Positions 25,506 through 34,618 of a stretch of 44,509 bases of DNA are shown one piece after another. Source of the DNA: Rickettsia sp. Its GTDB lineage: Bacteria > Pseudomonadota > Alphaproteobacteria > Rickettsiales > Rickettsiaceae. The notes below the pieces were generated by a model. That model did not search any database. It saw only the letters and a program-made list of their open reading frames with translations, and had not been told where the DNA came from. The DNA is taken from positions 1 through 44,509 of the forward strand of contig JAHFPS010000002.1 of the NCBI GenBank assembly GCA_023269695.1, given 5' to 3'. Position 1 is the first letter of the stretch, and each line of letters begins with the position of its first letter. A program made the position numbers and the translations under genes.

Positions 25506-26843
25506 CTATTTTTTCTTTTTAGGATAGTTTCCAGCTATTTTCTCTAATTTTTCAAAATGCAATATGCCAAAAGTATATCCAATCATGACTGGAATTATAA
25601 TAACCAGTAATCCATAATTACCTAAATATTCCGTTAAATAAATAAGCCCAAAAGATGTGATAACATACATTACCATACGTGACATAGCAAACATAAAAGC
25701 ACAATAAGTAAAACGTTTAAAGATAGGGAAATATTTGTAAAAAATTGATATGGCTGGAATGGTACGAGGTATAAAAAATATCATAAATGACTGGAGTACA
25801 AAAACATCAAATGGTGTTCTAACATTATTCAATAAGTATGGATAAATCAAAATAAAAACCCAGAAAGTTAATAGTCTGACTTTTAAAATCACTATAGGAT
25901 ATATATAATAACTTAAATATACCAATGGCAAAATTCCTAACATTTCTACTACTGAGACGAAGAAATTTTGGTGAATGACTTGCTTAATCGTATAACCAAA
26001 ATTATTTCTAAGAATCTCTCCACAATGAATAAATGCTAAATAAAAACATACCGGCCAAGCACAATTCACTAAAAACAAAGATAAGGCTGTGGTTTTATTA
26101 ACTTTCTTTGTCCAAATAGGATCATTTTTTAGTATATCTTGTTTTTCATTAATGTCTGCAAAAATTCTTTTCATTCGACGTTTTGCATCAACGAATTCTG
26201 GTGTTTCTCGTAGAGTTGTCCTAGCTACTGAACCAATTAACGCAACTGATGTACCAAACAAAAAAGCATAACGCCAATTGAAATTGTAAGAGATAGCAAT
26301 AGATGCAATGCCCAAAGCAAATGCTTCCCCTAATGTAGCTAAGAAAATCAATAGTGATACAGCTGAATATTGTTGTGGTGCTTTTATAGTTTCAGTCAAA
26401 TATAGCATTGCCCCTGTTATTTCTCCCATGGAAGTCATACTTTGCATAATACGACATATTGATACAATCACAGTAGCAGTTATACCTATTTCATCATAAG
26501 TTGGTAAACTAGCAATGATAAGACAAGAAATTGCCATCATGAAAGTAGTGATAACAACGGTTGCTTTACGACCTATATTATCACCAATCCATCCAAAAAC
26601 TAATCCCCCTATAGGTCCCAATAAATATGTACCACAAAGAGTAAAGGCTAAAAGTAATTGTGCTGTATGTGGATCATATTTTGGGAAAAAAAGCTCATTA
26701 AGAACTATCGCCATATGTATATAGAGCATCAGATCAAAATACTCTAGGAATGTACCAATTGAGAGTAACCAGACAGATTCTTTTTGTTTTCTAGTTAGAT
26801 TAGTTTGAATATGCAACCCTTCTTCTTGTATCAATCTGCTCAT
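25506..26843 (-). CDS. MFS transporter, ProP/metabolite:H+ symporter family
   Basis: This inner-membrane symporter of 445 residues has twelve predicted helices. The family motifs are present: LLSIGTFLEYFDLMLYIHMA at helix 1, the helix 2-3 loop GWIGDNIGRKATVVIT, RIMQSMTSMGEITGAM in helix 4, and TLRETPEFVDAKRRMKR in the central loop. Rickettsiae carry several ProP-type paralogues, presumably for host osmolytes or metabolites. The ATG at 26843 is chosen over a TTG at 26870 that has no ribosome binding site; neither has an ideal one. The substrate is not readable. It lies upstream of rimM on the same strand, with a short gap. Confidence 0.85.
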   Translation of the reverse strand: MSRLIQEEGLHIQTNLTRKQKESVWLLSIGTFLEYFDLMLYIHMAIVLNELFFPKYDPHTAQLLLAFTLCGTYLLGPIGGLVFGWIGDNIGRKATVVITTFMMAISCLIIASLPTYDEIGITATVIVSICRIMQSMTSMGEITGAMLYLTETIKAPQQYSAVSLLIFLATLGEAFALGIASIAISYNFNWRYAFLFGTSVALIGSVARTTLRETPEFVDAKRRMKRIFADINEKQDILKNDPIWTKKVNKTTALSLFLVNCAWPVCFYLAFIHCGEILRNNFGYTIKQVIHQNFFVSVVEMLGILPLVYLSYYIYPIVILKVRLLTFWVFILIYPYLLNNVRTPFDVFVLQSFMIFFIPRTIPAISIFYKYFPIFKRFTYCAFMFAMSRMVMYVITSFGLIYLTEYLGNYGLLVIIIPVMIGYTFGILHFEKLEKIAGNYPKKKK

Positions 26844-26975
26844 TTTTGCTTTTACATTCTCCCTATTCAATGCTAAGTAATTATTTGCGTGTTTTTAAAA
26901 TTACCCTAAGTCTAAACTTTAGTTATTAGTAGGAATAGTAAGAGACTAATTTGTAAGCGTTATGTACTTATCCCC

Positions 26976-27923
26976 CTAGCTTCGCGAACCAACTTTTTTT
27001 TGTTTTTTTACTTTAAGATTTGTAGCAACTTTGGTTGATTTTGTTTTTCTGCTATATGTTTTTGATGGCACTGTTGTCAATTTATTAACCATTGTCTTGC
27101 CACTGCTCGGCTGACCAAAATGTGTATCTAATAGCTTCACCATTTGCTGATCTCTAGATTTAGCAGATATGCCACCAGTAACAATAGCAACCAAAGATTT
27201 ATTGTTTCTAGTTGCTACAGTAATTAAGTTATAGCCAGCTGGAATGGTATAGCCAGTTTTTAATCCTTCAACTCCTTCGTAAATTTCATTTACCTTATTA
27301 TGTCCTCGTACAATATTGCCTCTAAAAACAAAGTGATTTTTAGAGAAATAACTATAATATTTGGGAAAATCTCGCTTAATAGCTATGGATAGTTTAGCAA
27401 GATCCCGAGCGGTAGTTTTTTGACAAGGATGATGCCATCCAGAAGCGTTGTTAAAATAAGTATCTTTCATACCAAGATGACGAGCACGAATATTCATCAA
27501 CTGAGCAAATTTTTCCTCAGTACCTTTAATATTTTCAGCTACGACCATAGCTGCATCGTTTGCCGATTTAACAACTAGGGCTAAAATAGCATCTCTTACA
27601 ATAATAGATTCTTTCGCTTTAAGCCCTAGTTTGCTTGGTAACGTTTTTTCTGCATTTTTTGAAACATATAATTTTTGATTCATTGATAGTCTGCCAGAGT
27701 CTAGTGCTTCAAATAATAAATACAAAGTCATTAGTTTTGTCAATGAAGCAGGATATATTCTGGTAGTAGAATCTTTATCGTGCAATATCCTACCGGTCTT
27801 GCAATCTACAACAAGACTGGTCTGAGTTGGCAAAGACCCAGGTTTATTTGCAGCATAAGCAGGATATAAGATTACATTAAATGTAATTATAAAGACAAAA
27901 AATATCAATAATCGCATTAGCAT
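26976..27923 (-). CDS. dacF: D-alanyl-D-alanine carboxypeptidase (penicillin-binding protein 5/6 type)
   Basis: This periplasmic enzyme trims the terminal D-Ala from peptidoglycan stem peptides. It has 315 residues from ATG 27923, with a signal peptide (LLIFFVFIITFNVILYPAYA/AN). All three active-site motifs are present: SLTK (Ser nucleophile and Lys, in YPASLTKLM), SAN (in VVKSANDAAMV) and KTG (in VEGLKTGYT). Region LGMKDTYFNNASGWH is typical of the S11 family. After the catalytic domain the tail is short and strongly basic (KTKSTKVATNLKVKKQKK) instead of the usual beta-rich C-terminal domain with an amphipathic anchor, so membrane attachment may differ. Confidence 0.92.
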   Translation of the reverse strand: MLMRLLIFFVFIITFNVILYPAYAANKPGSLPTQTSLVVDCKTGRILHDKDSTTRIYPASLTKLMTLYLLFEALDSGRLSMNQKLYVSKNAEKTLPSKLGLKAKESIIVRDAILALVVKSANDAAMVVAENIKGTEEKFAQLMNIRARHLGMKDTYFNNASGWHHPCQKTTARDLAKLSIAIKRDFPKYYSYFSKNHFVFRGNIVRGHNKVNEIYEGVEGLKTGYTIPAGYNLITVATRNNKSLVAIVTGGISAKSRDQQMVKLLDTHFGQPSSGKTMVNKLTTVPSKTYSRKTKSTKVATNLKVKKQKKVGSRS

Positions 27924-28037
27924 AATTCTCTGTTTTAGAAATCTTCTTTTAAGATAGAACAATATTACAAGTTATAGCAAGGTTAAAATATCGTTAAGAT
28001 AAAAAATCATCTCAGTTGTAATCCTAAAAATTTTTAA

Positions 28038-28200
28038 TATAGCTAACCCAAATAGTATTTATTCGTAGAAAACTGGTGTCATTCCCGCGTAGGCTGGAAT
28101 CTAGATCCCTGCCTACGCAGGGATGACACAAAACAGAATTGCTTCGTCGTGCTTACACACTCTTCGCAATGACGGAGTAATACTATTCGGGTTAGCTATA
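28038..28200. repeat. palindromic element with complete TAGCTA outer arms
   Basis: TATAGCTAACCCAAATAG and CTATTCGGGTTAGCTATA are the outer arms. Inside are the CCCGCG module (GTCATTCCCGCGTAGGC ... CAGGGATGACAC) and one right half (AATTGCTTCGTCG...CTTCGCAATGACGG); the left CATTGCGAGG half is missing. It fills the gap between dacF and the AsmA-family gene. Confidence 0.8.
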
Positions 28201-28207
28201 CTAACAT

Positions 28208-30826
28208 TTATTGTTTTGTAGCTGTGGATTTCCTTTTGTTCTTCTCTAAAGCCTTTGTTAATTCACTTTCGTCTAACGTTTTTATAGGATCTAATATAGT
28301 ACCTGATGTTTTTATTTTAAGATTTATAGGAGTATTTTTATTATTAGAGTCGCTCAGATTAGGTTTTGAATCTGCTATATAGAAAGATAATATTGAAGAT
28401 AATGCCATGTCCCAATTATAGATATTTACAGCTAATGATGCAGACCCACTAGTATATTTCGTATTAAATACTATGTCTTTTATTGTAACTATGCCATTTT
28501 TTAACTGAATATTGCCACGCAAACTATCCAATTCAGTTTCCCCTTGATACATAGCTTTGGTTAAATCATCTTTTAAATCATTTAAGATATAGTCTTTATT
28601 ATTAACTTTCTCTATAAATGAATCAATGGAAAAATTACTGATCTTCGCATTTTTTACTACAAACTCTGATTGAGTGTTAAGCTCAAATAACAATTTTTTT
28701 AAACTATCACCATTAGTGGCAATTGCTCCATTTACGCTCATCCTACCGCGATTGTCCAGTAATCCTTTTGGCAAAATATTAGATAATTGCACCAAACTAA
28801 TAGAGTTTAATGCATAAACAAAGTTCAAAGTATAAGGATCTAATAGAATATTACCTTCTGCTTTTAATTTACCCAAAAGTAGATTTGCTTCAAGGTTACT
28901 GATCTTAAATAAAGCATTATTATTTGCTAGAGCAAGTTTTAAATTTTGCAATACTAGATCACCTTGTGTTATTTTTGATAATACACAATTTAATTTTAAC
29001 TCTATTTTTTCTAAATCAAATTCATTCAATAATTTATTTCGTAGATTAAGTAAAGATTTAGGGGTTAAAGAATTAACATTAAGAGAGCCATCATTTATTG
29101 TAATTTTCAATTGTGGTTTAATTTTACTTGCTAACAAATTAGCACTAAGATTTAGGTAATCACTATTGGTTCTTATATCAAAATTACTAATTTCAATATT
29201 ACCTGGTGAAACATTTGCTAATATATATGCTTTACCAAATGAATTATCTCCCATAAGTAAATCATTGATCATGATATCAAAATTACCTAAATAATTAACT
29301 GTTCTAATGGGAATATATTTAGCTAAGTATGATTCATCTTTCATATTTTCTGACAAGCTTTTGGCAAATTTCATCATTGGTGAGATTATCGGATAATCTT
29401 CCCTATTTAAATCTATCGAGGAAAAGTCAAGAATAGTTATAAAATGCGGCATAGAACCAATGAATCTAGCCATAATATTGCCTGTAACTTTAGTATTTTC
29501 AGTTTTTAGCATAAGGTTTTGTAAATATATATCTATTAAAGTTAGTTTTAAGTCTGAAGATAAAATAAAAGCTGTAGGCTTCCTACTAACTGCCTGTTCA
29601 TAACCTAGAGTATTCAAGATAGAATTAAGGTCATTATGTTTTAAGTAAATTGTACCGTCAAATATACTTCGTACTGAGTTTTGAGTTACATTGCCTATAA
29701 ATTGAAAACTGCCTCCAGATTTTATCATACCAGAGAAATCGTTAACCACTAATACCCCTTTGTCTAAATTAAGCAAAATTTTGGTATTATTTAATACCTC
29801 ATCGTTAGCTAATATTATTTGATCAACTAAAATATTGGTTATGATTGATTTATTATTAAAGAGAAACCTTAACCCAAAGACTGAATTGCTAAATTGCTTA
29901 ATATTATTTGATGAAGTAATTAGTGATTTTGCATCTATCTTAGGAAAATATAATTTTATTATACTAGTGACATCGTCACTTTTGTTCAAATATATTGAAC
30001 CGTTACCTGCTAGCGAATTAGAATCTATAGTTATATTTTCTAGCTTGAGTAATTGTGGAGTAGGCAAAATATCAAATTTTATATTTATCTTTTCAGTCGG
30101 ATTAAATTTTCTAAACAAAGAGTCTAAATCTGGTATAAGAATATGTAATATATCAGCTAAGTGTTGTATTAAATATTCTGCTTTGCCATTTATTAGTTTA
30201 GAGTCTATATAGGTTTCTAATAGGTGAAAATTATAATCATTATTAGCGATAGTAAGGTCAAAATTTATTTGGTTGCCCTTTCTTTCAAAAAATCCAGACA
30301 ATTTTTCTACATACCCCCTATCTCCTTCGAATGAAGTTCTATTAGAAATAGGGCTATTTTTAAATAAAGAGCAGTTATTTAAAGTGACAATGGGTTGGTT
30401 ATTTTTATTTAGAATAGTTAGATTTTTAACATCAAAGTTTATATCGATTATACCATTGGTTATGAAAGAGCTAACTATCCTATCATGGTTTATAATGTCC
30501 AAATCTTGTTCATCTGAATATATTGTGGCATTATATATGGTTACAGCACTAATTTTTGGTCTGAGAATTAATAATGACCATGGGGTAAAATGAATTTCTA
30601 TATTTTCTAATTCCATTTTTCCTTCTTCTTTTATCTGATCAATAGTCAAATAGGGTATAGGGAATTTAATTATTTTTATGTTCTTTAGATTTTGAGAAGA
30701 AATTTTTAATTCATTGACAAAACTATTATTAACCGAATTATAGTCAACAAAGTTTATGGCGGTTAACATAGCACATACTAACAATGAAATTGCAATGATA
30801 GTAAATATAATTATTCTTCTTATCAT
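28208..30826 (-). CDS. AsmA-family envelope protein
   Basis: This 872-residue protein has an N-terminal membrane anchor (IIIFTIIAISLLVCAMLTAINF) and a very long periplasmic part made of beta-strand-rich repeats, as in AsmA/TamB-like proteins that are thought to move or organise lipids between the two membranes. A DUF748/AsmA-like pattern is seen at the start (DYNSVNNSFVNELKISSQN, IKIIKFPIPYLTIDQIK) and again near the end (VLSKITQGDLVLQNLKLAL, SVNGAIATNGDSLKKLLF). LRGNIQLKNGIVTIKDIVF is the typical AsmA C-terminal strand pair. The tail is basic (KALEKNKRKSTATKQ). It is transcribed alone, after a repeat. Confidence 0.8.
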   Translation of the reverse strand: MIRRIIIFTIIAISLLVCAMLTAINFVDYNSVNNSFVNELKISSQNLKNIKIIKFPIPYLTIDQIKEEGKMELENIEIHFTPWSLLILRPKISAVTIYNATIYSDEQDLDIINHDRIVSSFITNGIIDINFDVKNLTILNKNNQPIVTLNNCSLFKNSPISNRTSFEGDRGYVEKLSGFFERKGNQINFDLTIANNDYNFHLLETYIDSKLINGKAEYLIQHLADILHILIPDLDSLFRKFNPTEKINIKFDILPTPQLLKLENITIDSNSLAGNGSIYLNKSDDVTSIIKLYFPKIDAKSLITSSNNIKQFSNSVFGLRFLFNNKSIITNILVDQIILANDEVLNNTKILLNLDKGVLVVNDFSGMIKSGGSFQFIGNVTQNSVRSIFDGTIYLKHNDLNSILNTLGYEQAVSRKPTAFILSSDLKLTLIDIYLQNLMLKTENTKVTGNIMARFIGSMPHFITILDFSSIDLNREDYPIISPMMKFAKSLSENMKDESYLAKYIPIRTVNYLGNFDIMINDLLMGDNSFGKAYILANVSPGNIEISNFDIRTNSDYLNLSANLLASKIKPQLKITINDGSLNVNSLTPKSLLNLRNKLLNEFDLEKIELKLNCVLSKITQGDLVLQNLKLALANNNALFKISNLEANLLLGKLKAEGNILLDPYTLNFVYALNSISLVQLSNILPKGLLDNRGRMSVNGAIATNGDSLKKLLFELNTQSEFVVKNAKISNFSIDSFIEKVNNKDYILNDLKDDLTKAMYQGETELDSLRGNIQLKNGIVTIKDIVFNTKYTSGSASLAVNIYNWDMALSSILSFYIADSKPNLSDSNNKNTPINLKIKTSGTILDPIKTLDESELTKALEKNKRKSTATKQ

Positions 30827-30993
30827 ATGGTATTATTTCCTAAGGACTGATACTATTAGGTATATATCAAAAACGTTAAAAATAGAAACTAATAAATATT
30901 TAGATTCTATTGACAAAATTTTTAGTTATCAGAATGGAATAAAAAGTTGTAATAGTAAGAAAAAATGGTAGTTTTTAGTTATAAAAAAGGCAA

Positions 30994-31161
30994 TATAGCT
31001 AACCCGTTAATGTTCTAGATAACCTCTCCGTCATTGCTAGGAGCTATTTTAGTAGCGATGAAGCAATCCAGGAGAATGATTATATTTGGATTGCTTAGTT
31101 GTGCTTATGCACTCTTCGTAATGACTATGGTACTCTTTGCTGACAAAATATTTGTGGGTAA
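30994..31161. repeat. palindromic element, GCTGACAAAATATTTGTGGG variant end
   Basis: TATAGCTAACCCGTTAATG, CCGTCATTGCTAGGAGC...GATGAAGCAATCCA and TTTGGATTGCTTAG...CTCTTCGTAATGAC are followed by GCTGACAAAATATTTGTGGG. The rest of the 387-base gap (30827-30993) is plain AT-rich sequence in which I see nothing. Confidence 0.8.
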
Positions 31162-31213
31162 TGGACGTATTTAAACTACTAGCAAAATTCAACCAAAACA
31201 GCATAATATCTTA

Positions 31214-31630
31214 TTATATTTCAGCAGTCATTATAGAATATATCAAACACATAACCGATGCAACGCAGAGTCCAACACCAATTTCAATAGCAAAAATACC
31301 AATATGTTGAGCTAGTAATTTATCATGTGCTAGAGAATAATAGTTTAAATAATTATCATCAAATAATATTGATACCATACCGGTTAGGGCATAGATCAGT
31401 ACTCCGATAGTAGCCATACTAACTAGTAAATCAATAGAGAAATATTTCCTTAATTTAAATTGACCATGGACTAAATCAAAACCAATTATCGTAGAAGCAA
31501 ATATAGTACCAGCCTGGAATCCCCCCCCTGGTGATGCATCACCATTAATTTGAATATATAGACCATATAAAAATATATAAGGTAAGATAAAAAGAGTAGT
31601 ATGTTTTATAATAACAAAATTTTTAAGCAT
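31214..31630 (-). CDS. mnhB: Na+/H+ antiporter subunit MnhB (MrpB)
   Basis: MnhB/MrpB is a small membrane subunit of the multi-subunit Mrp cation/proton antiporter. The product has 138 residues from ATG 31630, which overlaps the upstream gene by 8 bases. Four membrane helices are visible (HTTLFILPYIFLYGLYIQI; IDLLVSMATIGVLIYALTGM; IAIEIGVGLCVASVMCLIY region). The signature is DASPGGGFQAGTIFAS between helices 1 and 2. A run of eight C (31521-31528, G8 on the coding strand) encodes GGG in that signature. The usual next subunits C and D are not downstream. Confidence 0.9.
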   Translation of the reverse strand: MLKNFVIIKHTTLFILPYIFLYGLYIQINGDASPGGGFQAGTIFASTIIGFDLVHGQFKLRKYFSIDLLVSMATIGVLIYALTGMVSILFDDNYLNYYSLAHDKLLAQHIGIFAIEIGVGLCVASVMCLIYSIMTAEI

Positions 31631-32207
31631 CTTTAGTAATTTTTTGTGAGAATAGTAATAATACCGATATTCCAGCAATTAAAATGACGGCAGTTTCTCC
31701 AAGAGTATCATAACCTCTATAGCTAGCTAGTAGTGCTGCTACAAAAGATGGAATACCAATGTCAGTTTTAGTATGTTCAATATAATATTTGGTTAGATGA
31801 TTTTGCATGGGAGAATCTATCGCTCCATATTCTAATAAATCAAGCCCTGCGAAGGTTAACACTACTATAAAAATTATACATATAATTGATGAACTTATTA
31901 CTCGTGTTGGTTTAAGATTATATTTCTGTACGGTTGGCAATTTGCTTAAAAATCCTAAAAATACACAGCTAGATAAACAGCTACCTAGAGCTACTTCAGT
32001 CATTGCCACATCGGGAGCGTCCATAAGTAGATAAGATAAACCAATAAGTAAGCTAAAAATAGAGGTTATTATCACTGTTTCTAATAAAGATTTACAAAAT
32101 ATCAGCTTAATTGATGCGATGACAAGCATTATTAAGATTACCATAAGCAACCAACTAGCTAGTTGGAAATTTATTATGTCTGGTATAATGAATAAACGAT
32201 CAATCAT
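31623..32207 (-). CDS. Mrp/Mbh antiporter subunit D/E (DUF4040)
   Basis: This 194-residue membrane protein corresponds to the MbhD/MbhE part that is often fused to the C-terminus of MrpA. MbhD is residues about 1-95 (LVIASIKLIFCKSLLETVII, then the signature LMDAPDVAMTEVALGSCLSS). MbhE is about 100-190 (VVLTFAGLDLLEYG, FVAALLASYRGYDTLGETAV). Here it is a separate gene, so the large MrpA is split or encoded elsewhere. The ORF overlaps mnhB by 8 bases and is 118 bases downstream of mnhG, with a palindromic element between them. Confidence 0.87.
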   Translation of the reverse strand: MIDRLFIIPDIINFQLASWLLMVILIMLVIASIKLIFCKSLLETVIITSIFSLLIGLSYLLMDAPDVAMTEVALGSCLSSCVFLGFLSKLPTVQKYNLKPTRVISSSIICIIFIVVLTFAGLDLLEYGAIDSPMQNHLTKYYIEHTKTDIGIPSFVAALLASYRGYDTLGETAVILIAGISVLLLFSQKITKDA

Positions 32208-32241
32208 TTTAATTCTTTTTGGTTATTGGGTCTTGATAACA

Positions 32242-32420
32242 GGGCGGTTTAAAAGTCGCGGAGAAAAGTCAAAAGCCCAAAACGTCATTGCGAGGAGGTC
32301 ATAAGACCTCCGAAGCAATCCATTTCTAGCTACTTTTATGGATTGCTTCGTCGCCGCAAAATGGCTCCTCGCAATGACGTTTTGGGTTCCGACCATTTTC
32401 TACGACTTTTAAACTACCCT
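32242..32420. repeat. nested palindromic element that extends mnhG
   Basis: Outer arms GGCGGTTTAAAAGTCG and CGACTTTTAAACTACC surround CGTCATTGCGAGGAGG...CCGAAGCAATCCA and ATGGATTGCTTCGTCG...GGCTCCTCGCAATGACG. The right part is read through by mnhG, whose stop codon (32326) lies inside the element. Confidence 0.9.
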
Positions 32421-32703
32421 GGCTTAATAAGCTAGCCTTGCCAATTGCATGAGTAGATACCGGGTTTAATATTAAAATCAATATAGCAGCAAAAATTAAT
32501 TTAAAAGAGCTAGTAAAATCATGTTGTAAAAAAGCAAGACCAACAAGTGATAAAGGTACCCCGCAACATTCAATTACACTGGCAGCATGAATTTTTGTAT
32601 AAAAGTCAGGAAATCTGAAAAGTCCAACAATGCCAGAAAATATTGCTATAATTCCGAGTAGGATTAATCCATAACCAATAACAAATATCATAAATATCCT
32701 CAA
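32326..32703 (-). CDS. mnhG: Na+/H+ antiporter subunit MnhG with repeat-encoded C-terminal tail
   Basis: MnhG is a small membrane subunit of the Mrp antiporter, usually about 100-115 residues. The product here has 125. The three membrane helices and the signature GIVGLFRFPDFYTKIHAAS (about residues 24-42) are normal up to about residue 94 (THAIGKASLLS). From there to the end (KVVENGRNPKRHCEEPF...DEAIHKSS) the sequence is encoded by the palindromic element and has no counterpart in the family. It is the first of three antiporter genes here. A second palindromic element lies just upstream of its start. Confidence 0.9.
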   Translation of the reverse strand: MRIFMIFVIGYGLILLGIIAIFSGIVGLFRFPDFYTKIHAASVIECCGVPLSLVGLAFLQHDFTSSFKLIFAAILILILNPVSTHAIGKASLLSQGSLKVVENGRNPKRHCEEPFCGDEAIHKSS

Positions 32704-32713
32704 AAATTAAATT

Positions 32714-32951
32714 TATAGCTAACCAGGCGTCCGTCTCACAGCTGTCGAAAGTTAGAAGAGGAAGCGGTTTTTAGATAGTGTACTTTAAAAGTTGTATGTG
32801 GTCAACGTCATTGCGAGGAGCTACTTTAGTGGCTACGAAGCAATCGTAAGTTGTCATTCCCGCGTAGGCGGGAATCTAAGATCCCTGCTTTCGCAGGGAT
32901 GACACAAAAATGGATTGCTTCGTCGTCACAAAATGGCTCCTCGCAATGACG
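32714..32951. repeat. nested palindromic element, four modules
   Basis: TATAGCTAACCAGG, CACAGCTGTCGAAAGTTAGA, AAGCGG, ACTTTAAAAGTTG, CGTCATTGCGAGGAGC..CTACGAAGCAATCG, then a complete CCCGCG core (GTCATTCCCGCG ... GCAGGGATGACAC), and ATGGATTGCTTCGTCG...CTCCTCGCAATGACG. Only the inner pair is closed; the outer modules have left halves only. It separates mnhG from icd. Confidence 0.85.
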
Positions 32952-32964
32952 ACAGCAAAAAACA

Positions 32965-34422
32965 CTATTCTCCTTGGGCAAGCGAGTAACCCGCTTTCCC
33001 ATCAAATTCAAAGAGATTCTCAACTTTAATAAAATCTATTTTTGCCTGGCTTAACGATTCAAGTAAATGGGCTATAGATAAATGCGTTATTCTTTCCCCC
33101 TCATTCTTTGCCATAAAACGACAACACCAATGATCAGATAATAATTCAAATCTCTCATCCCTGGGCCATAATTTAAGTCCCATGGAAGATACGGTTTTTA
33201 ATTGTAAATCACCTAAACTGATAGTTTGAATTTTTTCTGCTACCTCATGGGCAGTCAACGTTGCCATCTGTATGAATACATCGCTACCTACCAATTCTTT
33301 AACTTCTTTACTATTAATCGAATATATTTGCTCAATAGCTTGTTGTTGATCAACTGGTGATGAATATGCAGCTACTTTGAGGGCAGAAGGTTTGGTACCT
33401 AGTCTTTTCACTACTTCATCAGCAAATTCCTTAGTACCAACTTTTTTGCTAGATATCTTCTCATTGTAGATATCTCCAGTATGAATCCCGTCCTCGATGG
33501 TTTTCTTCCAGGCATTTTCTATTAATGTAGCAATATCATGTTGCCCAATATGAATTAGCATGATAATTGCTGCATTAAGCAAACCAGAAGGATTAGCTAG
33601 GTTACGACCGGCAATATCCGGGGCAGAACCATGTACAGCTTCAAATAAAGCATAATTTTGACCGATATTAGCAGAGCCAGCCAGTCCTACTGATCCAGAG
33701 ATTTCTGCAGATACGTCAGATATAATATCACCATACAGGTTTGAGGTTACAACGACGTCAAATAATTCTGGCTGAGTGGCTAGTCTTGCAGTGCCGATGT
33801 CTATAAGATAATAGTCACTTTGAATTTGCTTATATTCATTGGCAATTTCCTCAAAAACTTTATGAAAAATCCCATCAGAGAGTTTCATAATATTATCTTT
33901 ACTGAAACATGTGACCTTTTTACGATTATTTTTTATCGCATACTCAAAGGCATATCTAATAATTCTTTCACTACCAACCCGGCTAATTAGCTTAAGAGAT
34001 TCATAGACATTGTGAGTTTGGCGATATTCGATGCCTGCGTATAAGTCTTCAACATTTTCCCGCACTATAACCACGTTTAGATTTGGATGTAGTGTTTTAA
34101 CAAAAGGAGCATAAGAAATAGCAGGGCGAATATTGGCATAAAGAGATAGGGCTTTTCTAAGAGTTACATTTAAGCTTTTATACCCACCGCCTAGAGGAGT
34201 GGTAATAGGGGCTTTTAGAAGTATGTTAGTTCTTGCCAATGATTGCCAAGTATCTTCTGCTATCCCTGAGGTATAATGCTTTTGATATAATTTCTCTCCT
34301 ACTTCCACCACCTCTATACGTATTCTGGCAGAAGCTTCCTTTAAAATATATAATACCGCTTGCATTATTTCTGGACCTATACCGTCACCATAAGCTACTG
34401 TAATAGGGGGGAATTCTTTCAT
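32965..34422 (-). CDS. icd: isocitrate dehydrogenase, long rickettsial form
   Basis: The enzyme oxidises isocitrate to 2-oxoglutarate in the TCA cycle. At 485 residues it is the long alphaproteobacterial/rickettsial form with a distinct C-terminal domain of about 140 residues (STVKKVELVG-type region: SKEVKELVGSDVFIQMATL). Active-site regions include TVAYGDGIGPEIM, KAPITTPLGGGYKSLNVTLR, VIVRENVEDLYAGIEYRQT, FSKDNIMKLSDG and FEAVHGSAPDIAGRNLANPS. SSMGLKLWPRDERFE and LFEFDGKAGYSLAQGE at the end are close to other rickettsial Icd proteins as I recall them. ATAGG lies 7 bases before the ATG. It stands between two repeats. Confidence 0.96.
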   Translation of the reverse strand: MKEFPPITVAYGDGIGPEIMQAVLYILKEASARIRIEVVEVGEKLYQKHYTSGIAEDTWQSLARTNILLKAPITTPLGGGYKSLNVTLRKALSLYANIRPAISYAPFVKTLHPNLNVVIVRENVEDLYAGIEYRQTHNVYESLKLISRVGSERIIRYAFEYAIKNNRKKVTCFSKDNIMKLSDGIFHKVFEEIANEYKQIQSDYYLIDIGTARLATQPELFDVVVTSNLYGDIISDVSAEISGSVGLAGSANIGQNYALFEAVHGSAPDIAGRNLANPSGLLNAAIIMLIHIGQHDIATLIENAWKKTIEDGIHTGDIYNEKISSKKVGTKEFADEVVKRLGTKPSALKVAAYSSPVDQQQAIEQIYSINSKEVKELVGSDVFIQMATLTAHEVAEKIQTISLGDLQLKTVSSMGLKLWPRDERFELLSDHWCCRFMAKNEGERITHLSIAHLLESLSQAKIDFIKVENLFEFDGKAGYSLAQGE

Positions 34423-34463
34423 TATAACCTATATACCTATATATTCTATTATTCTGTTATCAG

Positions 34464-34610
34464 AGCAGTTTAAAAGTTGCGGGAAAATAACTGGCGTCAT
34501 TGCGAGGAGCTACTTTAGTAGCGACGAAGCAATCTAATGAATATGGATTGCCACAACCACTACGTGGTTTCGCAATGACGTTTGGGTTTTTCTACGACTT
34601 TTAAACTGCT
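34464..34610. repeat. palindromic element with TTTAAAAGTTG outer arms
   Basis: AGCAGTTTAAAAGTTGCGG and ACGACTTTTAAACTGCT are outer arms; inside are CGTCATTGCGAGGAGC...GACGAAGCAATC and ATGGATTGCC...ACTACGTGGTTTCGCAATGACG. It is complete, symmetric and free of TAGCTA arms. It separates icd from the OmpH-like gene. Confidence 0.9.
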
Positions 34611-34618
34611 ATGTTCTA

